DNA of 64,000 nt, taken from Engraulis encrasicolus (taxonomy: Eukaryota > Chordata > Actinopteri > Clupeiformes > Engraulidae). Position 1 is the first letter of the stretch. Each line of letters begins with the position of its first letter. This document shows positions 1-12,539 of the stretch, piece by piece. The position numbers and the translations under genes were made by a program. The stretch is from NCBI RefSeq assembly GCF_034702125.1, contig NC_085876.1, forward strand, positions 5,862,864 through 5,926,863, given 5' to 3'. Under the pieces are notes generated by a model. That model made no database searches. It had not been told where the DNA came from and saw nothing but the letters and a program-made list of their open reading frames with translations.

Positions 1-447
1 ATCCCTCACATCCTGTCACCCTGCCCAATGCCCACCCATGTCACCCCGCCAGCCTCCATCCACCCTGTCTCCCCTCCCTGCCCCCTCATCCACTACAGCC
101 CTCCCCCCATGACATCAAGCATGAAAACACACCAAACTCAACATTTTCAATGTTCCCATACTGATTTTATTATTGAAGCCCATTGCCAAGCATCATTTAA
201 AATGCAAAATAGGCGAAGCCCAATACAGATTAGTGGTATAATCAATGAAACAAGACGTAGTAGGCCTATAATCCATCTTCCATAAGCCAAAAGTCAAGAC
301 AATAAAGAAACTTTACTGCAACATGATAATACATGGAAACGGTCTTGAATTAACACGTAATTATGAATGCATTTGTGTAGGCGGACTGCCTTTGTCCTTG
401 TATCAGTCGCATGATACTATGCCATAAAGTCAGTGAAACACAAGTCC

Positions 448-3400
448 TTAGATGGGTCTTCTTGCACAGACAGATGGCGATTTCACTGAACAGGCAATGT
501 CATTCCAGAGCAGTCCTCCTGCAAAGTGGGCAAGACACACAAGTGAGACCCAACAGCAAAATCATTGATAACTGTGGGTGCAAATTATAAACAGCAGCAG
601 CAGCAACAACAACAACTAGCCTACTACTACGGTGTGCGAGAGATCAATGTGGGGTCCGATTAACTTGGGATGGTCACCTAGAACTTCTCGGAGTGCTCAG
701 CGCACTCACAAATTGACTTGATTTGAAACACATCGCACAACCTGAAGTGTTTTAGAATAGGCCTACACTCACGCACAAGAATGAGTCTCAGAAGTGTTTA
801 CGTTGGTTTACTTGATGCATTTCCTGTCTGAATGCACTATAGTGCGCTACTAGTGTAGATCACTCCGCCTGTATGGCACTATAGCTCCATAACACAACAC
901 AAAAAGTGCATGCGTGGTTAATGTAGTGCGACAGGAAGCTCGTCTCGTAAAAGTGTAGTGCAGTGTACTAATTTCCAATGTGTAAAATTGAAGATGCACC
1001 ATGTGTCGTTTAGCTGACATGAACAGCTGTTTATCATGCCATCCCAAGTTAATCAGACCCCAAGTTGTTCTCGCACACCAGCAACAACGGCAACAACAGC
1101 GACAACAACAATACTACCACTATTACTACTACTACTAATTATAATTATTATTATTTTTCAAGCTAACAGAGGTAGAAGAACATTAGACTGTGACCCTGCC
1201 CCCCTTTTCAAGGCAATCGGTGGCAGCCCTTTTTTGGATGTTGACCTGAGAAATGGAAATGAATGGAGAAGGGGGCTCACCTCTGTCAAAATATGGCTTA
1301 ATAATGTGAAATTGTCCATCAACACACTATACAAAGACAATGCTTGAAGTGTGTTGCTAAATATCTGCATAGGCTAATTAATTTAATCGACTAGCCTGAC
1401 ATTTGACATTTGACAAAACTCTTGAAACATATGGCTGCAGCATATCCAATATAAAAGGCTTAATATCTGGAAATGCTCAAGGGATATCAAGGAGCATCCT
1501 CTGGGATATCACGGAGCACCACCAGTTCTTGTAAACAACATACCATGACAACTAACACAAAAATTAGTATGGTATAGGGCATTTGATCAGCATGACATTA
1601 AGAGGGGCAGAAACCTGTTGTAACCTGCTGCAGCACATCCAACATAAAAGGCTCAAAATCTTGAAATGCTCAAGGGATATCGCCTGGCATTGTCTGGAAT
1701 CTTACTAGGTACACCTTGGGCAACAACAAATTGCAAAACAAAACAAACTTTATCAGACGAAGCCAGGTTCAGCTGGTATTTGGCTTTCGGCTCCCGGACT
1801 ACTCCACTACCTACACAAAATGGGGGGTTGCATGTGCTGTTTCCCAGTGCTGTTGCGAATTGCCGTGTCACCTCTAGTCTAATGTCCTACCTCTATGTTC
1901 AAGCCTGGCTCTTGTTGCTGATGAATTCATCATTTAAAGACATTACTGTTACCAACCTCCATAGTTCATCTGTAGACAGGCTTCACTACTGACACCGCCT
2001 TGACCAGGACTCCAGTGAAGAAAAGAAAATCTGGATCCGTCACTCCAAAGCCAGACTCCATCCTGTGTAGGAAAGGAAATAAGGGAAGATTGTTCCTGTG
2101 ACCCTTGCCTTGCCAGTACCCAATGATGAATTTATTTGTTCAGCCCTTTCCAACATCCTGGACAATCTAATGAGGGCAGGGCTTCATAATCTAGAAATAT
2201 CATTTCAAAACCTGTAGCTGTGTTGTAAGGTGCCAGCTGATATTGCCTCTGGGATATATTGTTGCAGGATGTTTGGATATATCCATGCCCCCATTAGAAT
2301 GGTCAAGATTTTAGAAAGGGCTGGAAAAAAAAACATGCAGATTTGACATGTTTTTAAAAAGCCATAGGTTAGTGTGAACAATAAGACTGTATGTTGAAAT
2401 TGGCAGGAATTCTCCTTTAAGGACATTCATGCAGAACAAGGCCGCTCTGTGATGAGTCTTGAACAAATGTGTGACTTTGTGAGAGTTGACAATATACTGT
2501 ATAAACAACTGGACTTCTTCTTGGAGCTTGAAAGACTTCTTCTTTCTCATCTTTGGAAGTTCGTCAGTTGACTCGTTCCTTAAATTCCTTGAATGAGGAT
2601 CAAGTGGTAGGCCTATTTCAAGCTCCAAGAAGTCCAGTTGCTCACTATTTTGGATAACATGAGCTGGATGAGTGAGATTATAATCCTAAAATGGATATAA
2701 AGAGTAGCAGGAAAGATAGTATGGCCATGCCAGTGAAATCTAGAGTCATTGTGGAGGCGAATGAGTGTGCATGAGATGGTTTAATTCCACTTGAAGGTAA
2801 AATGTAGGATCAAACAGAGTAATGTCATAATGTCAAATACAACAAAGGAATAAATACTGTAGCCATATATAAAAAATAGTATCGTCACAATTATCTTTAC
2901 CTGTTGAGCATCTGAACCTCCAAGCCAAGTGAGTGGTGCACCATGCGTTGCTGTCACGATGAGTCCTTGGATGTAATGGTAATCAGCAATGCTGTGCACA
3001 GAAGCCAGGTTACCACCCAGCAGCAAACAGAAGCGCTGCAGGAGATAAATGGCCATGAAGCAGTATGAAGTCAGCTTTTCCAACACAATGGCGTGAATGT
3101 ATCATGCATCAGCATATACAGTACTATGTATGTAGTATGTATGATCCTACCTCTGCTTCTGCCCATGTTGAAAGAGTGCTGACAAACTTGTAGCATCGTT
3201 CTCCATACTTCTCCCATCCAGCTGGGCATGTTGAACTTGTTAGGCTTGCTATAGAGTACATTAAATAAAGTCAGTCAAAATAGCTGTACTGTCAACTCTT
3301 GCGAAGAAGCCAAAAGCTTTTTGGTACATTTTGAATAGTGAAGATACTTTTGTTTACCTGCACTGAAGGTAGATGTGTTTGTGCTACTCTGTGATTGAGC

Positions 3401-4249
3401 AACAAGTCCTGGAGAGGAGTGAAAATTAAATGGATAAAACAGCATATCATTGGTGATGAATGCTACTTTTGCTTTGAGTCACAAAACTGTAGAAGGATAA
3501 TGTTTTGTCAACAACTGTTTCAGCCAGGGCACAACAACACAATGACATTACAATCTTTTTAAAAGGCGCATTTGATACTTAAATGGCCTTACACTAGAAC
3601 AAATACAAAATCAAAATCATGTTTTACCATCACTAAAAGCAGGTTCGTTTGCTGTGCTCTCAGATGTGAGCTCTGTAATAGGAAGTAAGTGCAGGATAAA
3701 ACACACAACCAACATAATGTAGAGATAAAACAAGAATCTTTGGGTCTACCATAAAACAGCTAGATTGTGACTTTCCTTTAAATGGGGCTTGTTTAAAAAA
3801 CTTGAAGGACTAATTCATTTCTGGCACTAACCTGTAAGATGCAAAGAATAGTTTAAAACAGACTGTACTATATGTAGCCTACTATAATGACTCAGGGCGA
3901 ATGACTGAATCAGTGTAAAAAGCTGGGTAAAGTGAACTGATGTAAAGAATTCAGTTTTCGTTTACGTACCTTCACTGAAGGTGGAATCATTTGTTGTGTC
4001 TGCAGATGGGATAACAAGTCCTGGAATGAGAAGGCCATTAGTCTTTAGCAGTGTACTGTGGTAAGGTAACACAACAAAGGATCCACCTTTATCTTGGCCA
4101 TTTCAAATTAAACATAATAACACAAATTCTTTACGACTCAAAAAGCATAGGAAAAGAGGAAAACAGAAAATGTAGACTGTATTTACAAGTGATGTGAGAT
4201 TACCTGAAGCAGAACACAGTAAACTCAGCAGAGTGACAGTAATCTTCAT
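448..4249 (-). CDS. C-type lectin paralogue A (secreted, 8 coding exons, complete)
   Basis: Exons in transcript order: 4249-4204, 4020-3970, 3672-3628, 3408-3358, 3248-3151, 3035-2901, 2062-1957, 518-448. All have AG/GT borders and compatible phases, giving 603 nt and 200 aa. Residues 1-15 are a signal peptide (MKITVTLLSLLCSASG spans the junction). Three symmetric mini-exons form a Thr/Ser-rich stalk (to about residue 64) with possible N-glycosylation sites (NDS, NTS). The C-type lectin domain follows: CPAGW, RCYKF, WAEAE, GGNLASVHS, TWLGGSDAQQ, WLWSDGSRF, EACLQMN, LLWND and CAR. The usual EPN/QPD sugar motif reads QGG here, so classical calcium-dependent sugar binding is doubtful even though WND is kept. 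Fish ladderlectin-like proteins and type II antifreeze proteins share this fold; which it resembles more is not decidable by eye. AATAAA on the minus strand at 166-171 is a plausible poly(A) signal. Confidence 0.9.
633..1079. mobile_element. MITE with ~44 bp imperfect terminal inverted repeats
   Basis: The segment at 633-677, beginning GGTGTGCGAGA, is repeated in inverted form at 1036-1079. CAGCAACAAC-type and TACTAC-type simple repeats flank it. It lies in the last intron of lectin A. It has no coding capacity and no clear target duplication. Confidence 0.55.
1432..1690. repeat. Diverged direct repeat of ~65 bp in a lectin A intron
   Basis: About 65 bp starting CTGCAGCATATCCAATATAA at 1434 recurs at ~1627 with a few changes; both copies contain AATGCTCAAGGGATATC. 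Function unknown. Confidence 0.5.
2506..2640. repeat. Inverted repeat (hairpin) in a lectin A intron
   Basis: CAACTGGACTTC..GGAGCTTGAAA at 2506-2533 pairs with 2617-2640, apart from a 3-nt CTT duplication. The loop is about 85 nt. Probably a short foldback element. Confidence 0.5.
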
Positions 4250-4548
4250 ATTGCTGCCTTGGTCCAAAAGCACAGTGTTAGAAACAGTGGTTCAGTTCAG
4301 TTATGACTTGCACTGCAGGCAAGAGTCATACTTATACTGTATTTCAAAAGAAAGTATGTATGAAGGTGAAGTCCAACCATAATCTCCAACCGTACACACC
4401 TTTATAGCAGTTGTGAAATGAAGTAGGCTATTTAATGTTGTGGGTGTCTTTAGATGAACAATAAAATAGATAGCAGATATGGCTTATCAGGTCAGTGGTA
4501 ACTTTTTCAGATCAGGGTTTATAATGTGCAGTTTGGATAAATTCAATC

Positions 4549-4560
4549 ATTACCTGTAAT
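4549..4560 (-). promoter_or_regulatory. Conserved upstream element of lectin A
   Basis: ATTACCTGTAAT, an imperfect palindrome, lies 300 bp upstream of the lectin A start codon. Matching sequence extends at least from 4538 to about 4615 and aligns with the region upstream of lectin B. A TATAAG-like box on the minus strand lies at 4331-4336, about 82 bp before the start codon. Conservation between paralogues suggests a regulatory site; the binding factor is unknown. Confidence 0.4.
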
Positions 4561-4869
4561 AAGGAAACATCCTATGAGAATTTACGGAAAGTTGATGGTA
4601 AACCCAAGGTGCCACTGGTGTCACCTGATGTTTCGTGTTCCATGAGTCGGATCTTTTTATTTATAGTTAGTCCCAATGTCCCATTGTAATATCCTTGTCT
4701 CGTGACAAAGCATGTGATTTCAAAAACATCACTTCTAAAATGGATTTACGAGGGACGGTGGTAGGGTTGGATTGGAAATTTGGTATTTTACCGGCGGTGG
4801 GCCAACAGTCCTTAGGGGCTGATGCTGTTTTTTTGGGTTTTCCCATAAACATGTATTGTGTGAAATATT

Positions 4870-6490
4870 TTTAACAGGTTATTTCCAAAATTCATGCTGC
4901 CCATTCACAAATGAATACTTACCACCACCATAAAATTCTAAGCATTCATTATGACTGGGAAAATTGAACTTTTCATTTGAATTTCCAGAAATAAAGCGGG
5001 TTTGCGGACCTTTATTTTCTTTTCAGTTATCTTACGTTTGGTCCAGCACCTGTGCCACTGATGTGCGCGCATTCTTTGACTTTCTAATTTCCAGAAATAG
5101 ACAATTTTAGCTGCAAAACGTACTGTAGCCTACTTATACTAGTACTAGTGTCGGACAAATGGCCCTTGTTGAAAACCATTAAAAAGGTTCGAAAATGCCC
5201 AGTACACAGAAGACAGACAAAGGTTAAAAAAATATCCCTTTTATTTTACTAATGAATTAAAACTAAAGTGTCCTCTAAAAGCAGCACTGCTGCAGTGTCT
5301 CTAAGGTCCAGGTGGTCTTCGTTCAGGGTTCAGGTTTCACACCAGCATCACAGTCCAAGTTGAATCCCAAACCGTGTTGGGTGTAGTCACATCCAGGTGG
5401 CCGAGGGGGGTCTCCAGTGAAGTTCGTGGCTCAATCTGGATCCAGCACACCTCGGTAGCAAAGAACAAGTGTTAGTCTCTGAACTGGAATTAATGCAGCA
5501 CCAATATAATAGAATGGGGCACAGGAGGACTGCTGGGTACACATTCCAAGGGGTTGCTCGCGTTCCTTTGGCCGCGGCCGTCGTCCAGCTCAGCTTCGGT
5601 TTCGTTCGGATGGCTTCGTTCGGTCGTTCTGTTCTGTTCATTCACCGTCGTCGTCGTCTCTCCTCTCCTGGTCTGCTGCTGCCTCCAGTCCGATCCCCCC
5701 GCCAAATGCCAGGAGCCTCTAAAACCATGCCTCTTTATACCCCTCCCCATAATCATTCCAGCGCACCGATTGGCTAGACAATAATTGTTCAGGCAGCCGT
5801 CCATCTCAAAGCAATAAAAAGTCAATTAGGTGCACATGGTAAAACACAGCAAACAATTAAGTGAACACAGCAAACCAAGTAAAACATGCACTATAAAACC
5901 ACTGCACATCTAAAACACACTATATTAAAAAGCACAGCAAACAAAATTAAAAAGGTAAAATCCCCACATGTCTGACACTAGTACTCATACTAAATGTTAG
6001 TTCATTATCTAAATATTCATGAAAATATCAAAATGACAGTAGACAACACAGTTTCAATGAGCAGCATAGTTGCAATAGGCCTACCTAATCTGGCCATCAT
6101 CCTACACAGTGCACCTTTAAAGGTACACTGTGCAGGAAATGGCCAAAAAAGGTACTGCAACTATGCTGCTTATTCAAACTGGGTTGCCTAATGGCCAAAT
6201 TTGATATTTTCATTAAACTTTACAAAGTACTAAACTAATGTTTTCTAGTATGGTCCATGTACAGTCATTTTTGCAGCTAAAAATGGCTATTTCTGGAAAT
6301 TCAATATGGTGGACCATGGAGAAGATCCTCTTTTTCATGTATGAAAAGTACAATTTTTCCAGTCATGTCATGATGAATACTTAGAATTTGATGGTGGTGG
6401 TAAGTATTCATGAAAAAAGTAACATTAGTGAATGGATATATGAATTCTGTAAATAAACAACTTAATATCTTAAACAGTGTACCTTTAAAA
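4870..6490. mobile_element. Two head-to-head copies of a fish repeat, split by a solo LTR
   Basis: Inverted blocks around 4900-5120 and 6270-6420 share motifs such as ATTTCCAGAAATA / TATTTCTGGAAAT and GAATACTTACCACCACCAT / ATGGTGGTGGTAAGTATTC. A palindromic junction CACCTTTAAAGGT near 6112 resembles the ends of fish hAT-like MITEs. A related end is seen at 40681. Confidence 0.5.
5149..5977 (-). mobile_element. Solo LTR 1 (829 bp)
   Basis: The ends are TGTCGGACA and TGTCTGACA (TG..CA), flanked by a perfect 4-bp duplication CTAG (5145-5148 and 5978-5981). Read on the minus strand it has TATAAA at 5734-5739 and AATAAA at 5240-5245, as expected for promoter and poly(A) signal of an LTR. No internal retroviral coding region or second LTR is present, so the copy is a recombination remnant. 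The superfamily (Gypsy or endogenous retrovirus) cannot be assigned. Confidence 0.75.
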
Positions 6491-7220
6491 GACTGGCCCA
6501 CCATTTGCATATATTCAGTTGGCACATCTTGTCCAACCACCCAAAATGAATAGGAGTATGTGGAGGGGAAAAGACACGACTGAATTGGAGTGAATGGCAG
6601 CTATTAGTAGAGCGATATCATTGCTACAATGCATCCAAATATTACACACAGGCTGACACAGCGGATATTCGTTTCATTTCATCAATGGAAATCGAATGCA
6701 GATGTTGTCATACTGTAGATGAGCTGTGACCGTGTGCTTTCATTAGTAATTGCTTGTCCAGAGTGATCGAAGGATAATAGTGGGCAAGTGATCATAGTGA
6801 TCTGTAATCTACAGCTGATCAATGCCAAAAATGCCCGGCCTGTTTTTCAATCAAAGTCTAGCCCTGGACAGTGACATCCGTTGATCTAAAAAGTTTAAGA
6901 TGAATGACGGCTTTCTTGGCCAACATATCTGGAGGCGTAACCTTGAATTTACAGGCGTAACCTTGAACCTTGAACAATTTAACTATAGCTTGTTTAGCTG
7001 CTGACTAAACCAAGGCCATCAAACTTACTGTCTTACTTTTTAAATTCATCAGACAGTGATACTCATTTTGATTAAATTATTACACAAAAACCTGGTTATG
7101 AATTTCAATTCAACTGATGTTGGCCATATCCGTTACGGTAAAAGGCTTGTAGATCATATTTCAACATTGTAATGTTTCATTTACATGGGAGAAATTTTGA
7201 AAAAAAAGAGGTGTATATCT

Positions 7221-7390
7221 GGCCCTACCGTGGCCTAACTGTAGGGTAGTCCTACTAGCTTATTACGTTGGCGATCTAGGTTCGATTTCAGCCGGGGTCA
7301 TTTGCCAGTCCTTCCCTGTCTCTCTCTACCCACTTATTTCCTGTCCCTCTGTCTCTAACCTGTCTCAAAATAATGCCCGTTTACACGCAC
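7221..7390 (+). mobile_element. tRNA-derived SINE, family 1
   Basis: CCGTGGCCTAACTGTAGGGTA resembles an A-box region, and GGTTCGATTTC near 7280 a polymerase III B box. A body (TCATTTGCC then a CT-rich stretch) follows and is shared with the copy near 62060-62230. Confidence 0.55.
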
Positions 7391-8556
7391 GATTAGTGTG
7401 CACTTTGGAGCTCTTGGAGGATACTTAACCCATTAGGCCCGCCGTAATAAATTTGCCATTAGCAGAATGGCAGCGACCAAGTCTTAGTGCATTACTAAAG
7501 GCATTACTAAATGTCTATTACAGCGTGCAATCAGAGGTATGGCGTGCATAAAGGGGCTACGCCCAATTTAGCTTGGGGTGTACTTACTTATTACCGATAG
7601 CATGTTTATTTGATGGTATTAGTGGTAGGCCTATTAGTTAAATTACACTGTAAAGACACTGTTTATTCATTCTTGTGATTTTAGTGAAGATCATCAGACC
7701 ATATTTTATAACCTACTGATGCATTAATGTAACGTAGATTACAAAATTCCAACGGGTGTACAAACATTCTCCTCCCACTGTATGTTTGTGGTCATGGTGT
7801 GGCAAAATGTTTACATTTTCAAGGGGTACCGGTATGCATATGCAAGGCACTGTATATGAGTTTCCATAACTGATGCCCCATCCAATCATTCATGAGCAAT
7901 AGTGAACAATCAGTGAATTTGAATTTGTGAGTATTGTGAATCTTAATTTGTGTCTTTGGATTATATTATGACCATTACCTCAACAATTTAGATAGTATGA
8001 GATATGAGATGTGATAATTCAGCAAAACCTTCAAAAGACATAAGTGGTCATAATGTCTTTAATTGAAAAAAAAAAAACCCAAACAAACAACAACTTTGTT
8101 ACAAGACTGGTGAATCGATATAATTTATTTCTATATCTGGCCTGGAAAGCGGGTGAGAATTGTGATAACATTCTAATCCCTGATTATGGTCTACTGTACA
8201 GGGGCACTGTTACAAATCTTGGACCCCATAAAAAATGTATTTAGTGACATAATACTATTAAAAGTATATGGGGTCTCCTTGTTGCACTACAGAATCCTAT
8301 AGCCTTAGGCCTTGATCACAAATATGCTGTGTTTCCGTAAAAGAAAACACCAACTAGGCTATTAAAGAAAACATTTTACTGTATGGGTTAACATGAAGAC
8401 ACATTTATGATCAATTATTTAAATTACGAAGGTGCATAATATGTTATGTTATATATGTTATATAATATGCATAATATAAAATTGTGTACTACTGTACAGC
8501 CTACATCATTGTCAACCACTACAACCACTATCAACTCAGTGAAATTATTATCATGC

Positions 8557-11500
8557 TTAATCAAGGTTTCTTGCACAAACAGATGGAAGTAGAGTTGAAC
8601 AAACCAAGTCGCTCCACAGGAGGCCACCTGCAGAGTGGACAAGGCATACAATGAGAATAAACAGCACACTAACATTTGGGCTGCACTCACAGACTTTTGG
8701 GAATTGAGCTTGTACATTGTTTGTGACCAAGAAAATGTAATTAACATATTGTAACTTGACTGCATTCTCACAGAAAAGGAGCAATTAGTACTGTAATATT
8801 CTGTGCTTCCCTTTCTATTGGGTGCACACACGCACACTATCACAATAACAAAAAGCTAACTTAACAAACCTCCAAAGTTGATCTGCAAACAGTGTTCAAC
8901 ACCTCTGTAATTGTCTGGTTGGCCAGGGTGCCAGTGAAGAAACGTTAATCTGGATCCATCACTCCAAAGCCAAATGCTCTCCTGAAGGGAAAAAGGAAAC
9001 CAGATCTGACCTTATCAGTGCCTCCTGAATCACAGAATCACCTGAATCAGGTGAGGCAAAAAACACCATACAATAGACAGTAAGCAAAGATTGTAGTATG
9101 AAGTTTATACGAGACATAAGATATGGGAGTGCTGTCGAGCAGGGCGAAAGCACATGATCATTTACAAGTTACTTGCATTGCCCATTGGCACCCAGGTTCC
9201 TGTTTGCACTCTAACCGTCCAATAGTTTTTTCTGTAAAGATTTCCAAAAATCTTTACAGAAAAAAGGAGATGAAAATCACTTTATTGAGCAACATGCTCC
9301 TGGTATCCAGGTCTTACCTGTTGGGCATCTGTTCCACCAAGCCAAGTGAGTGGTGCACCATGCGTTGCTGTCACGATGAGTCCTTGGATGTAATGGTACT
9401 CAGCAATACTGTGCACAGAAGCCAGGTTACCACCCAGCAGCACACAGAAGCGCTGCAGGAGATAAAGAAAATGTAGAGCATGGATCAGTCAGCTTTTCAA
9501 ACACAATGTAATATGGCAATTTCATATAAACAGTCTTCAATCTTCATCTCTTTCTTTCCTTTACACTTTATTTTATTTCAGTTTCTTTCTTACGTGTATT
9601 GTGTCAACTTGCAAGACTATGTATAACCTAACCTATAAGGTACACAGTGCATGCAATTCTCCTGGCTCTATCCTACCTCTGCTTCTGCCCAGGATCTAGC
9701 AGTGCTGATAAACTTGTAGCATCGTTCTCCATACTGCTCCCATCCATCAGGACATGGTAACGTTGGTAAGCTTCCTTTAGATGAAAAAGACTTTGCTGAA
9801 ATAACTGTATTGTCAACTTGTTTTGTAAAGGAAGCCAAATATTTTGGTTGGCTTTTGAATAGTGATGAGGCCATAGGAAAAATCGCTTTTAAATTTTCTC
9901 TAAAATTTCACCTCCACTGCAGGATGACGCGTTTGTGCTGCTCTGAGATCGGACAACAAGTCCTAGAGAAGAATAGAAAAAAATGAAATCTCAGGTTACG
10001 GTCTTATTTTTGCTTCTAGTTTCACTTGGCTATATTTTCAAAATGTAGGCCGTAAGTCCTTATTGTTAGCAACATCTGTTTCATACAGTATGCACTATGC
10101 ACACAAACTACTGTACACATAATTGGCATATCATTTAAAAATGGAATTTTGATTAGCCTACTTCAATTATCTTAGCTCAGTCTGTAATCAAACTTATTCA
10201 TATTTTAGTTTAATTTACTGAATGAGATGGGTTATCAGGTTTGATTTGAAGTTCTGGGACAACAGTTCAAATTAAAACATACAGCTCACGGCAATGTATG
10301 ATAACATTTGAAGATTGTGATTTTTATTTTTTGTGTTACCTTGGCTTGAAATAGTGCTGAGGCTTGCTTTTGTGACTAAGTTTTGTAAGTAACAGTATAT
10401 CACGAAAGTGAATACACCCCTCACAGTTTTTCAGATTTTTGAGTATATCTTTTCATAGGAAAGCATTACAGAAATGTCACTTTGACACAATGATTAGTGA
10501 CCTTTTAACAACTTATTTAACCGCTTAAATTTCTTTTTCACTCAGAAAAAAACAAAATACAGCCATTAATGTTTGAACATGTACTCACAAAAGTGAGTAC
10601 ACCCCAGATTAAAATCCGGTAGAGAAGGGGCTGTGTTGGCTCGAATCGTCTCGAAATGAAACAAAATGAAAAGGGATGAAAAGGGAGGTCATCAGTGTAC
10701 GTTTCAACCTTTCTTCGCATTGAATTTTAACATTTTGAGTCTGCATCTGGCTTAAATACATTGGTGTGAGATTTGAATGCAATCCTATGGAGAATATCAT
10801 GATCTGCTTCAGTAGTCACAGTGCATGTTGACATGCATGTTTCTTTTAGGCGTATTTCAGATTACTAATGTTGACAGCATCCATGCATCCCTAAACCATG
10901 TCAGTCCCACTACCATGCTTGGATTTTGATAGGATACACTTGTTTTGTAAAACTCACTTGTTTACCACCACAAATGCTTGACACCATCTAAAGTATATTT
11001 GTTTATCTTGGTCTCTTCAGATCACACGACATGGTTCCAGTGATCCATATCCTTGGTCTGTTCATCTCTCTTGAGACCAAGATAAACAAATTTGCTTTAG
11101 ATGGTGTCAAGCATGTGTGGTGGTAAACAAGTAATTTTTTACAAAAAAGTGTATCCTCTCAATAGCCAAGCATGGTAGTGGGACTGACATGGTTTGGGGA
11201 TGCATGAATGCTGTCAACATTGGCAATCTGAAATACACCTAAAAGAAACATGCATGTCAACATGCACTGTGACTACTGAAGCAGATCAAGATATTCTCCA
11301 TAGGATTGCATTCAAATCTCACACCAATGTATTTAAGCCAGATGCAGACTCAAAATGTAAAAGTTCAATGCAAAGAAAGGTTGAAACGCACACTGATGAC
11401 CTCCCTTTTCATCCCTTTTCATTTCGTTTCATTTCGAGACGATTCGAGCCAACACAGCCCCTTCTCTACCGGATTTTAATCTGGGGTGTACTCACTTTTG

Positions 11501-12218
11501 TGAGTACATGTTCAAACATTAATGGCTGTATTTTGTTTTTTTCTGAGTGAAAAAGAAATTTAAGCGGTTACATAAGTTGTTAAAAGGTCATTAATCATTG
11601 TGTCAAAGTGAAATTTCTGTAATGCTTTCCTATGAAAAGATATACTCAAAAATCTGAAAAACTGTGAGGGGTGTATTCACTTTCGTGATATACTGTAACA
11701 GCTATGGAATTGTCATTGAAGGTCTTGTATACAAGTAACTCCAAAGATACAAAGAAGTAAACAGACATTTTTTTTTTACCTTCACTGAAGGGGGAATCAT
11801 TTGTAATGTTCTCAGATTGGATAACAACTCCTGGAATAAGATGGACATGTTAATATACTGAGCACCACTACGCCAGTGGAACACTGTACTAGTCATTGAA
11901 AAGACTTCACTCCCATCATACTACTAAGACATCACACAGACTCTTCAATACATTATGACTTGGCCATCTTGGTAATAGCAAAACAAAAATAAGCAAATAA
12001 GTCTGCAGTAGCGTATTGTAATACTAGTGCAATAGCGATAAACTTCATATAGTTGCCTGTTTGAAATAGCTTAGGAAACATAATTATTTATTTACAACCC
12101 AAAGAGTAAAAAGAAAATGCAGACCGAATTTGATACAAACAACAAAGATGATTTTACCTGAAACAGAACACATGAAACCCATGCAGAGGAGCAGGATGAC
12201 AGCCATCATAGACTTCAT
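8557..12218 (-). CDS. C-type lectin paralogue B (secreted, 7 coding exons, complete)
   Basis: Exons in transcript order: 12218-12158, 11830-11780, 9962-9912, 9795-9677, 9452-9318, 8981-8870, 8627-8557. They total 600 nt, encode 199 aa and are in frame throughout. The signal peptide is MKSMMAVILLLCMGFMCSVSG. Two symmetric 51-nt exons make the stalk (first module VVIQSENITNDSPFSE, with an NIT glycosylation site). The lectin domain runs from about residue 55: CPDGW, RCYKF, WAEAE, GGNLASVHS, TWLGGTDAQQ, WLWSDGSRL, HPGQPDNYR, EHCLQINFG and LLWSDLVCS. QPD is the galactose-type motif of C-type lectins, and the WND position reads WSD. The second intron carries a Tc1-like foldback element. The 14.9 kb inserted block starts about 320 bp upstream of the start codon. 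Confidence 0.9.
9226..9265. repeat. Perfect 17-bp stem hairpin in a lectin B intron
   Basis: TTTTTTCTGTAAAGATT (9226-9242) and its exact reverse complement (9249-9265) are separated by 6 nt. It lies between lectin B exons 9452-9318 and 8981-8870. Confidence 0.85.
10394..11696. mobile_element. Tc1/mariner-like foldback element
   Basis: Outer arms of ~260 bp are near-perfect inverted copies. They begin CAGTATATCACGAAAGTGAA and contain CATTAATGTTTGAACATG. Inner segments around 10970-11060 and 11060-11140, containing TGACACCATCTAAA and ATCTTGGTCTC, match by recall the antisense of a fish Tc1-like transposase gene and are themselves inverted. The transposase frame is gone. The right flank starts TAA and the left flank ends TAA, so the duplication could be TA or TAA. 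It sits in the second intron of lectin B. Confidence 0.75.
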
Positions 12219-12463
12219 GTTTCTGGCTCGGTCAGAAAGGACAGTGTTAGAAACAGTGAGAGGTGCAGTTTAGATTAAAGTGTTCCTGCAGCCAGGGCCT
12301 ATTTATATAAAACAACTCAAGGGTTAAAAACCTTAAACACTCAGTATGCCTTTAGTGCTCGAGGTGTCCTCTGACAATAAAATAGATAACAGATATGGCT
12401 CATTACGTCTGTGTTCATCTCTCCATGTCAGGATGTTATACGTGTGTTTGGATGAATTCAATC

Positions 12464-12475
12464 ATTACCTGTAAT
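12464..12475 (-). promoter_or_regulatory. Conserved upstream element of lectin B
   Basis: The same ATTACCTGTAAT lies 246 bp upstream of the lectin B start codon, in a flank near-identical to that of lectin A (for example the AAGGAAACATCC that follows). A TATATAAAT box on the minus strand is at 12301-12309. Confidence 0.4.
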
Positions 12476-12539
12476 AAGGAAACATCCTTTAAGAATTTAC
12501 GGAAAGTTGATGGTGACTTCAAGGTGCCGCTGGTGTGTA

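Noticed and set aside
10340..10370. Extra stalk exon of lectin B
   Set aside because: A GT donor-like site exists, but the sequence lacks the TN-x-S-x-FS pattern and a good acceptor; the gene is in frame without it.
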